Part shown: one piece after another, positions 52,102-60,200 of the stretch
Numbering within the stretch: position 1 is the first letter of the stretch
Layout: each line of letters opens with the position of its first letter
Assembly: GCA_902761355.1 (NCBI GenBank)
Contig: CACWJY010000006.1
Location: forward strand, 1 to 64,000
Source of the DNA: Fibrobacter succinogenes
GTDB taxonomy: Bacteria; Fibrobacterota; Fibrobacteria; Fibrobacterales; Fibrobacteraceae
Direction: 5' to 3'
DNA length: 64,000 bases
Position numbers and translations under genes: made by a program
Notes under the pieces: model-generated
Told to the model about the DNA's origin: nothing
Database searches by the model: none
Seen by the model: the letters and a program-made list of their open reading frames with translations, nothing else

Positions 52102-53268
52102 ATGAATATGCATAAGTTGATACCCTTTGTTTTGTTTGCTACTGGCCTTTCGTTGGCAGCAAACTTGGTGAGCTATACGGCAACCTCCAAGGTTTCACAA
52201 AAGGATGCCGATAAAAAGGCGATGGAAGGCGTTGCCTTGCAGATTGGGGCGCAGGTCAAGTCCTCTTTTGAAACCCATACGGTAGAAAATGCTGATGGTT
52301 CCATAGAATCGACTGCTGACAGTAAAAAGTCGGTTTCGACAAATGTCTTGCTAAAGGGGGCTAAAATTCAGCCCGGTCCCAAGACAAATGGCTTGTTCCA
52401 GTCGACGGTTACGGTGGATTTAGAAATGCTCGCCTCTAAGATTTTGCTGGATCTGGAGCAGATCAAGTCCAAGATGAAATCCCTGGACTCGCTGATTCGC
52501 TTAGATATGCTTGATCGCGATTATCGCAAGATGGAAGGCGAAATGATTAAGCTTGAAAAGCTGGCTGTCGACTACAACGACCAGCTGAATAGCCTGTCTT
52601 TTGTGCAAAAGGTTCCTGCCGAAATGCGTCTGGAATCGACATTGGGCGAGTTGACGGAGTTCCTAATTTCTTCGATGCAGACTGTCAAGCTAGAAACGGA
52701 ACTTGTGTCGGGAAACTTGAAGGTGACTGTTTCTGATTTTGCGGGGCCGATTGCGAATTTTCCGTTGGTTCTGACGCAAGATAAGAAAGATGTTTCCAAT
52801 GCCAAGACTGGGAACGATGGCGTAGCCGTTTTTAAAATCAAGAATATCAAGAAACTGAAGCCGAGTGGCGAAGTGACCGTGCATGCCGATATGAACTTTA
52901 AGTTCGTGCGTCAGTCTGCTTTGCAAAACAAGACTGTCAGTTACGGCTCTGCTAAGACCGGCAAGTCTTTCCGACTTGCCTGCAACGGTAGCGTTGCAGA
53001 GTGTGGTGCCTTGCAAAAGTTCCTGACCGATGCGGGAATTTCTATTGCGGATGCTGCAAACCTCCCAGAAATTTCTGCATCGTTTGAATTTAGCGACAAG
53101 CCGAATTCTTCGCGTAGCCTCTATACTTCGCGGGCGACAATCAAGTTGAAAAATGCCGGGAAAGAAGTTGTCTTGCAGCCTCAAGGCGTAGGCCGCGATG
53201 CGGAAGCCGCCCATGTCAAGGCGATTTCGAATATTCCTGTGTCGCAGATAAGCGACCTCGCAAAATAG
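52102..53268 (+). CDS. LPP20-like exported protein
   Basis: A 388-residue protein with a cleavable signal (LFATGLSLA). The beginning of the mature part, YTATSKVSQKDADKKAMEGVALQIGAQVKSSFETHT, has the Ala/Gln-rich helix and QI..V.S pattern of the LPP20 domain. A coiled-coil region (about 125-165) follows, then an Ig-like part and a C-terminal domain. Third gene of the FecR / FlgO-like operon; together they look like an outer-membrane-associated assembly. ATG 52108 is an alternative start. Confidence 0.6.
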   Translation: MNMHKLIPFVLFATGLSLAANLVSYTATSKVSQKDADKKAMEGVALQIGAQVKSSFETHTVENADGSIESTADSKKSVSTNVLLKGAKIQPGPKTNGLFQSTVTVDLEMLASKILLDLEQIKSKMKSLDSLIRLDMLDRDYRKMEGEMIKLEKLAVDYNDQLNSLSFVQKVPAEMRLESTLGELTEFLISSMQTVKLETELVSGNLKVTVSDFAGPIANFPLVLTQDKKDVSNAKTGNDGVAVFKIKNIKKLKPSGEVTVHADMNFKFVRQSALQNKTVSYGSAKTGKSFRLACNGSVAECGALQKFLTDAGISIADAANLPEISASFEFSDKPNSSRSLYTSRATIKLKNAGKEVVLQPQGVGRDAEAAHVKAISNIPVSQISDLAK

Positions 53269-53270
53269 GA

Positions 53271-53313
53271 AAACCCCAACCCATCCCAATGGCTAAAGGA
53301 TAGGTCAGGGTTT
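53271..53313 (+). terminator. Probable terminator of the FecR operon
   Basis: AAACCCC and neighbouring ACCCATCC pair with GGATAGGT and CAGGGTTT, giving an interrupted stem followed by GTTGCTCTTC. Imperfect stem and weak T tract. Confidence 0.4.
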
Positions 53314-53333
53314 GTTGCTCTTCAGGAAGAAAT

Positions 53334-53420
53334 GGTTCGACAGGCTCACCAATCGGTGTGTATGAGGTCCCCGAGCTTAAGCCTGTGTTGAGCGTAGCCG
53401 AAGCAAGGGGCCGAAGGGCC
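53334..53420. repeat. Dispersed intergenic inverted-repeat element
   Basis: GGTTCGACAGGCTCACC at one end and GAGCTTAAGCCTGTG with TGAGCGTAGCCGAAG at the other form an interrupted inverted repeat. The pattern (TTCGACxxGCTCA ... TGAGCxxxxTCGAAG) is a common type of dispersed noncoding repeat in bacterial genomes. One copy here, between the LPP20-like gene and the recA stop. Confidence 0.45.
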
Positions 53421-53439
53421 TGTTTCAGGGATGGGTTCT

Positions 53440-54537
53440 CTATGCGTCTTCTTCGACGCTGACGCTTTCGCTATCGTCGGCTTCGATGGCGTCGCCTTCG
53501 TTCAGCTTGAACAACTCGACGTCCTTCATGCTTTCGCGAATCTTCTGCTCGATTTCGTTGCAGAGTTCTGCGTTGTCCTTCAGGAACAGACGGGTGTTTT
53601 CACGACCCTGGCCGATGCGTTCGTTGTTGTAGCTGAACCAAGAACCGCTCTTCTGGATAATGTCGAGTTCAGTGGCGAGGTCGAGGATTGAGGCTTCGCG
53701 CGAGATGCCGCAACCGTAAAGAATGTCGAATTCGCACTGGGTGAACGGTGCTGCCACCTTGTTCTTGACCACCTTGACGCGGGTGCGGTTACCGATAACT
53801 TCTTCACCGTCCTTGATAGCAGCAATACGGCGGATGTCGATACGCTGCGTGGCGTAGAACTTCAGGGCGTTACCGCCGGTAGTTGTTTCGGGGTTGCCGA
53901 ACATGACGCCAATCTTCATACGCAGCTGGTTGATGAACAGCATGCAGGTGTTGGACTTCGAAAGAATGCCGGTGAGCTTACGCAAGGCCTGGCTCATGAG
54001 GCGTGCCTGCAGGCCGACGTGGTTGTCACCCATTTCGCCGTTGATTTCTGCCTGCGGAACGAGGGCTGCCACGGAGTCAATGACGATAATGTCGATGGCG
54101 CCAGAACGAACGAGGGTTTCGGCGATGTCGAGAGCCTGTTCACCGGTGTCCGGCTGAGAAACGAGCAAAGATTCAATGTCGACTCCGAGTTTGCGGGCAT
54201 AAACGGCGTCAAAAGCGTGTTCTGCGTCAATGAAGGCGGCCACACCGCCAAGTTTCTGGGCTTCGGCAATGGCGTGCAGGGTCAAAGTTGTCTTACCGGA
54301 GGATTCTGGTCCGTAGATTTCGATGATACGACCGCGCGGGAAACCTCCCACACCAAGGGCCATGTCGAGCTGGATACAACCGGTAGGAATGACAGGGATG
54401 TCTTCGACGGGCTGCTGGCCCAAGGCCATAATGGAACCTTTACCATAATTCTTCTCAATCTGGGCGATGGCGGCTTCTACGGCCTTGGCTTTATCTGCGG
54501 AAAGGTTGCTTGTCGGTGTTGTTGTTTTCTTAGCCAT
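53440..54537 (-). CDS. recA: Recombinase RecA
   Basis: A 365-residue DNA strand-exchange ATPase that also triggers LexA self-cleavage. [20 protein letters not shown] (Walker A), [14 protein letters not shown] (Walker B, L1) and [20 protein letters not shown] (L2) are intact; the acidic C-terminus ([12 protein letters not shown]) is typical. The promoter region contains a LexA-like box. It lies directly downstream of pncC, as in many bacteria. Confidence 0.98.
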   Translation of the reverse strand: MAKKTTTPTSNLSADKAKAVEAAIAQIEKNYGKGSIMALGQQPVEDIPVIPTGCIQLDMALGVGGFPRGRIIEIYGPESSGKTTLTLHAIAEAQKLGGVAAFIDAEHAFDAVYARKLGVDIESLLVSQPDTGEQALDIAETLVRSGAIDIIVIDSVAALVPQAEINGEMGDNHVGLQARLMSQALRKLTGILSKSNTCMLFINQLRMKIGVMFGNPETTTGGNALKFYATQRIDIRRIAAIKDGEEVIGNRTRVKVVKNKVAAPFTQCEFDILYGCGISREASILDLATELDIIQKSGSWFSYNNERIGQGRENTRLFLKDNAELCNEIEQKIRESMKDVELFKLNEGDAIEADDSESVSVEEDA

Positions 54538-54568
54538 GTTTGGACTCCATTTTTGTTTTTTCGTTTTA

Positions 54569-54597
54569 AATATAACATTTAGTGTTCACTTGTGCAA
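54569..54597 (-). promoter_or_regulatory. recA promoter with LexA-like operator
   Basis: On the minus strand TTGCAC (54597-54592), 17-bp spacer, TATATT (54574-54569). On the plus strand TGTTCACTTGTGCA (54583-54596) matches the consensus I recall for the Fibrobacter LexA box, TGCNCN4GTGCA, with one mismatch, and covers part of the -35 and spacer. The promoter lies at the end of the pncC coding region. Confidence 0.65.
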
Positions 54598-55097
54598 GTG
54601 CTTTTTTGGTTATTTAACAAAAAAAGTAACCTGCTCAGTACACTATAAACGGTTTTCTCGCGTACTTGGTTCCTGTTTCCTGCGAAAATTTTACAAAAGG
54701 CCTCATTTTGCAAACTATTGGCGACAGCCATCCATACTGTACCAACCGGTTTGCCGGGTTCTGCTCCGCCGGGTCCGGCTATTCCAGAAGTGGCGATAGC
54801 CCATTCGCAACCGAACTTTTGGCGTGCGCCTTCGGCCATGGCCTTGACGGTTTCGGCAGAAACGGCCCCTTTTTCTTCCAAAATCTGGTGCGGAACGCCG
54901 AGCAGATGTTCCTTGACCTCGTTTTGGTAGGCGACAATCCCTCCGACAAGTACGGCAGAGCTGCCCGGAATGTCTACAATATGGCTTGCGACTAGGCCAC
55001 CCGTAAGCGATTCGGCGGTTGCCATCATTTGCCCTCTTTCCAAAAGGATATTTTGGATTTGCTGGGCGATCTCGTTTATGGTAGTTTCGTTTGCCAT
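54579..55097 (-). CDS. pncC: Nicotinamide-nucleotide amidohydrolase PncC (CinA C-terminal domain)
   Basis: A 172-residue stand-alone CinA-C domain that deamidates nicotinamide mononucleotide. [38 protein letters not shown] and [24 protein letters not shown] (approximate) are characteristic. The N-terminal MoCF domain of full-length CinA is absent. TATATTTG lies 20-30 bp upstream of the ATG. Its stop codon lies within the recA promoter. Confidence 0.93.
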   Translation of the reverse strand: MANETTINEIAQQIQNILLERGQMMATAESLTGGLVASHIVDIPGSSAVLVGGIVAYQNEVKEHLLGVPHQILEEKGAVSAETVKAMAEGARQKFGCEWAIATSGIAGPGGAEPGKPVGTVWMAVANSLQNEAFCKIFAGNRNQVREKTVYSVLSRLLFLLNNQKSTCTSEH

Positions 55098-55246
55098 GTT
55101 GTTTCCTTTTACGTTTTCAAATATACATAAAGTTTATGTCATATTTTGACAATAGAATCCGACTGCTAAAAAAAGTAGCAAAAAAGAACTTGGGGCTTAG
55201 AACATAGAGCTTATGCATTACCGACTATTTACTATATTCCCCCTCG

Positions 55247-56302
55247 ATGTTTCGTCATTCGTTTGTTTTGGGCATTATTTTGTCGGTGCTGTTTGCAGTT
55301 CCGCTTTTTGCCGACGATGATGTGGCTAAACAGCCTGTAGAAGAACAGCCTGCGGTAGTTGCGCCTGAATCTGGGCAAGAAAGTTCTCCTGCTGATTCTG
55401 TTGTGGCGGACGACCCCTTGCAAAAGGGCAAGACGGGTATTCCTGCTATTGATACGCTTGCGGTAAACGAGTGGGATATCCCGACCAGGCGCAATTCGCT
55501 CCCGCTGACAATGCTTTTTGCGCTTTTTCCAGGTGGTGGTCAGTATTATACTGAGCATTATGTGCGTGGTGGCTTTATTACGGCTATCGAACTTTTGCTG
55601 TTGTACGAGGTTACGGCAAACAAGAGCTACCAGCACCGCCGCGTTTTAGAGCAGGCCCAGCCCTTCCAAGATTCGGTGGGTATATACACGCGTTTGCTGT
55701 TGAATTCGCCTAGGGATAGTGTCGAGTATTACCATGAAAAACGTGCCGAGTTTGTGGCGCGCGTTCACGAAAAGAGTGACAAAAAAATGGAACAAGAAGA
55801 TTTGCGTAAGGCCGAGACCGCTTGGATGTATGGCCTGTACCTGTACAGTTTTTTTGATGCGTTTGGAATCTGGTACAACAACAACTACCGCAGTGTAGAG
55901 CTCCGTAGCATGAAGAATGCTCTCTTGTGGGCGATTATCCCTGGTTTTGGGCAAATGTACAACCGCGAATTCGGTAAGGCGGGGCTCCTGTATATGGCGA
56001 TTATTGGGGCGTCTACCAGTATATGGACGTCGCAGAACATGGTGGAGTATTATCTAGACCGCAAGCATTTTGTAGAACGTGAAAGTACCACGTCCGAAGA
56101 GTACGACCGTGTGACGGAACGCGTTACCTATTACCGCAAAAACCGCAACCAGTACATTTGGGCGATAGCATTAATTTATCTGTATTCTATTGCCGATGCT
56201 GCGGTCGATGCCTTGTTAAGCGATTTCGACAACCCTATGCATTTGGCCGTGCTCCCCAGTCTTGAGGGTGGCGTACAGGCCCTGATGTCGTTTGACTTTT
56301 AG
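55247..56302 (+). CDS. DUF5683-like membrane protein
   Basis: A 351-residue exported/membrane protein with a signal peptide and an acidic linker. LPLTMLFALFPGGGQYYTEHYVRGGFI and, further on, MKNALLWAIIPGFGQMYNREFGKAGLLYM are two copies of the PGxGQxYNxxxxKG motif of DUF5683-type proteins, each with hydrophobic helices. A charged segment (about 165-200) separates them. Function unknown. TATATT ends 8 bases before the ATG. The stop overlaps the convergent phosphatase stop by 4 bp. Confidence 0.7.
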   Translation: MFRHSFVLGIILSVLFAVPLFADDDVAKQPVEEQPAVVAPESGQESSPADSVVADDPLQKGKTGIPAIDTLAVNEWDIPTRRNSLPLTMLFALFPGGGQYYTEHYVRGGFITAIELLLLYEVTANKSYQHRRVLEQAQPFQDSVGIYTRLLLNSPRDSVEYYHEKRAEFVARVHEKSDKKMEQEDLRKAETAWMYGLYLYSFFDAFGIWYNNNYRSVELRSMKNALLWAIIPGFGQMYNREFGKAGLLYMAIIGASTSIWTSQNMVEYYLDRKHFVERESTTSEEYDRVTERVTYYRKNRNQYIWAIALIYLYSIADAAVDALLSDFDNPMHLAVLPSLEGGVQALMSFDF

Positions 56303-56916
56303 CCGATCTTTAGCGGAGCCATTTGGATGCCGTCGTGGATTTTTTCGAACGTTCCGCGGTAATGCCCCTCGGCGTCGCGCTTGAACTCAAACTTGGTCAC
56401 CATGGCGTAACTAAAGGCCCCTTCTACGAAATCAGAATCGGGGAGTCCACAGGCAAAGTGCTGCAACGCGGCAATCACGCCTGCGTGCGTAATCCACAAA
56501 AATTCGCCGTTGTCGTTGAGCGTGTCTAAGAGAGACTGCACACGGCGGTCGATGTCGTAAAAACATTCGCCGTCCTTAAACTTGTATCCGCGTAAATCGT
56601 GGGCCCAGGCGGCCATTTCTTCGCGGGGGACTTCCGTGAGCTTTTGACCTTCCCAGGTTCCGAAGTTCATCTCGATGATTTCTTCTCGCTTTTCCATGGC
56701 GAGCCCGGTAGCCTTTTCTGCTTTTTCGGCGAGTCTAAGGCAGCGCTTGAGGGGGCTGGTGAACATCCGCGTAGGCTTGGCCCCTGCCTTAAGTAACGCT
56801 TTGAGTGCTCCGTCGCTTTCTTCTTCAAAAGTGGGGGATACGTCAAAGTCGAGTCTGCCATAGCAGACGTCGTTGGGGTTATAGGGCTTGGTGTGGCGAA
56901 TGGTCCAAAGAATCAT
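56299..56916 (-). CDS. Histidine phosphatase family protein (CobC/GpmB-like)
   Basis: A 205-residue cytoplasmic enzyme of the phosphoglycerate-mutase-like family. The phospho-accepting His is in WTIRHTKPYNPN (RHTxP as in CobC-type alpha-ribazole phosphatases), FTSPLKRCLRLAE carries the conserved Arg, EMNFGTWEG the acid, and WITHAGVIAAL the second His. No cobalamin genes are adjacent, so the substrate is open. Confidence 0.88.
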   Translation of the reverse strand: MILWTIRHTKPYNPNDVCYGRLDFDVSPTFEEESDGALKALLKAGAKPTRMFTSPLKRCLRLAEKAEKATGLAMEKREEIIEMNFGTWEGQKLTEVPREEMAAWAHDLRGYKFKDGECFYDIDRRVQSLLDTLNDNGEFLWITHAGVIAALQHFACGLPDSDFVEGAFSYAMVTKFEFKRDAEGHYRGTFEKIHDGIQMAPLKIG

Positions 56917-56927
56917 AAAATCTCAAC

Positions 56928-56955
56928 AAAAAAAGCCCTAGTAAGGGCAAAAAAA
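56928..56955. terminator. Terminator of the SRP RNA gene
   Basis: GCCCT (56935-56939) and AGGGC (56944-56948) form a short stem flanked by A/T runs on both sides, so it could act in either direction. On the minus strand it directly follows the SRP RNA. Confidence 0.7.
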
Positions 56956-57056
56956 GAATCCTAGGCGACCTGAGCACATAAAAATTCGCAAGTCCGTTGC
57001 TGCTTTCGCCCTGGCGATTTGCCCGCAAATAGTCATTGCGCAGGGCCTAGGACTGC
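56955..57056 (-). ncRNA. ffs: Small signal recognition particle RNA (4.5S type)
   Basis: About 100 nt. The diagnostic Ffh-binding core CAGG-GC-GAAA-GC-AGCA lies at 57013-56994 (minus strand), i.e. symmetric loop, GNRA tetraloop and AGCA. The ends pair over 10 bp: AGTCCTAGGC (57054-57045) with GCCTAGGATT (56966-56957), and CCTG/CAGG extend the helix. A consensus promoter stands upstream and a terminator downstream. No Alu domain, as in the short bacterial form. Confidence 0.88.
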
Positions 57057-57058
57057 CA

Positions 57059-57088
57059 AATGTAGAAAAATTTCGTGACTTTTGTCAA
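57059..57088 (-). promoter_or_regulatory. SRP RNA promoter
   Basis: On the minus strand TTGACA (57088-57083), 18-bp spacer, TACATT (57064-57059), then TGGCAG and the RNA start. The best -35 match in the window, and it sets the expected distance from -10 to start site at about 6 bases. Confidence 0.8.
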
Positions 57089-57220
57089 CAAAAAGGGTTT
57101 TATTGACTTTTAATCAATGAAATCGCTTTTTGAATGTGAAAAAAAAATAACCTATGTAAATAAAATTATGTATTTTTACGGTAGGAGTGAACAAAACTGT
57201 AGAAATACAGGGGGTATATC

Positions 57221-60200
57221 ATGAAAATTGTAAAAAAAGTGTTTGATAAATTATGGGTAATTTTCGCCATGGTGGGGACTGTCTCCGCTATGGATATCGC
57301 GCCATTTTATTTTGAACATGCATCTGGACAGGATGCTGAAACCCAGGAAGCCGAATGGAACTACCTGATGAAGTACAAGATGTTCGGCGCTAGTCAAATC
57401 AATTTTAACAATACTTTAATTCGTGTCACGGATTCGGTGGGGTGGTTTGGAACCTCTCATGGAGATTTGAATTTATTGCATAATGGTCTTGATACCATTG
57501 GTGGCCCGATTTTGGTTGGTGGAGACCTCAATCTTCATATGGGTCCCGAAGTGTTTACGAATGGTCCCGTAAATGTGACAGGCAATATCACTGTTGATGC
57601 GGCAGTTGATTTTTCTAGTAAAGGAAACTTATTCAATGGAGAACAATGTGTTAAGGGAAGTGTACACTATTTGTATAACAACTTTGTGGCTCCTATAGGT
57701 AATGATCCTGATTCTGTTGCTGCACGCAATGCAAAAATGCATTTTGGAGAAGATAACTATAAAGATTGTTTCGATGATTCTAAAGGACTTAAAGTTCCTG
57801 AAGTGAAGCCGGATTTGTTTATTCCGACGTTAAAAACAGAACCTGCAACGTATTCTACGACGTTGAAAACTCGTGTTCACAAGATTGAGGGCGGTGCACT
57901 TGTATTAGAGCAAGGCAAAACTGGTACTTTTGTTTGGGATTCTCTTAATCCTAACAATCAGGTTCTGGAAGTTTATATCCCTTGGGGTGATCCTAAGGAG
58001 TATTACGACATCTATTTGGACAGTATGAATTTCTCGAACTCTGCAACTTTGTTGTTTAATATGCAACCGGGAGGCCGACTGACTCGAGTTTTCTTGAAGA
58101 ATGGCATTACGGGTTTTTCGTCGTTCTCAAATATCGCTGTTCAATATGCTGAATACGATGATGATGGAAATGTGAAAAAAGAATCCAATGGTGATATCAC
58201 GTATGTAAGGCAGGCAAATGCCGATTATAACGGGACCTTGCTTTTCTATACACCCAAAGATATTGTGTTCCCGTCGTTTGCTGGAGGTTCTTCAATTCAA
58301 GGTTCGTTTATTTCTGCCGGCAAAATTACCATTGCTGACCATATGATTCTTGCGGGTCAGTTGCTTGCAGATGTTATTAATATTAACGCAAACTTTGATG
58401 GCAAGAACTTCATTTTTGTTCCCTTTAATCCGGCTACATTGGACTTTGACCCGACTGCCTTGGCCGAAGGCAAGTTCATCGAAAATAACCAGACGGTTCT
58501 TGTACCCATTAAGCTCGATACGCTTGCATCGGTGGATGTCAGCTTTAAATACTGCTTTGACATAAAGGATTCCAGCCTTACGGATCCGAATTCCAAGATT
58601 GCGTCTATTCAGGACTTTAACAATATCACTCCTGTTTGTGGGAAGGATACTGGTTCTGTAAAGATCCTGGCGGACGATACAATTCCCCGTGGTATTTATA
58701 ATGTTTACATCAATGTGGCTATAGATACCCTCTTCGAAGGACAAGAAACTCTTCCTATGAAGGTGTTTAGTTTGGCCGGTGCCGTATTGCCGGGTAACAA
58801 GCGTCAGGGCTCTTTCTCCCTCCCGATTATCGATGATCCGACTCCGGCATCTCTTAAGAAGATTGTCCTGGATTCCGTTCCTGAAAATTCGCCTGTCGGA
58901 ACTCCCATCGACAGCCTGATTGCAATCCGTGGCGACAAGCTCTGCACCCATTGTAAATTCGCTCTTGTCGATTCTACCGACTATGTGAATGTGTCGGAAA
59001 CCGGCTTGGTGACTGTTAAAGATAGCTCTATCTTGGACTATGAAACGATTACAGAAATCCAGATTCGTGTATTTGTGATAGATACCTTGTATCAAAAGAT
59101 TTCCGATACTACGGTTACAATCCCTGTTATCAACGTCAACGAAAATCCGATTCTGCAAGGGGACGATTTTGATGTTGACGAACATAAACCGGCTAAAACG
59201 GTTGTCGGCACCATTAAAGGCGATGATATCGACAAGGTTGATTCCTTTAGGAACAATGTTTTCGAGGCTGTCGGTGGCGATACGCTTTTGTTTGCCGTTG
59301 ATTCGACCGGTGTAATCACCACGAAAAAAGAGCTGGATTACGAGACGATGGATACGACCTATATTCTCGTCGTAAAACTGCGCGACCATAAGGATACGTC
59401 CCTTTATGCTATCGATACGATGACAATTCATGTACATAACGTGAACGAAAATCCGAAGATTACGACGGATACGTTGTATGTTACGGAAAATTCTCCAAAG
59501 GGTACCGACGTGGGAGAAATCAAGGCGACAGACCCCGACAAGAACGATACCCAGACCTTTACGCTTGTAAATGATCCGAGCGGCTGTTTTGACGTTGCCG
59601 CCAATGGCTCTGTTACGGTTAGCGAAACGTGCAAGGGCATTGACCGTGAAAAAGACCCTGTTATTGTAATCGAAGTCCAGGTTACGGATTCCTTTGGCGC
59701 TACGGATACTCATGAAATCCGCGTTGTGGTTAAGGACGTCCCGTCTCCGAAGATTGAAATTACCGATACGACTTGGACCAAGCCGAAAGAACCGATTTAT
59801 ACCAACGATAGCAACTTCCCCTATTGCTGGATTCTTAACTCTAAAAAGGAAGATGGCAACTGTGCCGATACGACCCTTAAGCCGGGTAAGAACGAAATCT
59901 GCAAAGAGATTTGCGACTTGGCTGGCTTTGAAGGCTGTGCTGAAGATTGCATGACGGTGTACTACAGCGATGCTGCGCCGGTGGTGACTATCGATGCTGA
60001 CCCAGATGGTGGTTCGGCGACCAACATCTTTACCATTGTCGAAAAGACCGACGATGCGGATACGAATGTTTACGTGAACAAGACGCAAAACGATATCCGC
60101 ATTACGGTGAAGGATTCGGTGACTGGTGTCTCTAAGAGCTTCACGGTCAATGTCGATCTTAAAAATACCGTCAAGGTCCCGCAAAAGACATACGACAAGC

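Noticed and set aside
53440..53480. Hairpin GGCC-CTTC-GGCC near the recA stop as recA terminator
   Set aside because: It lies about 25 bp beyond the stop but no T run follows on the minus strand; support too weak to call.
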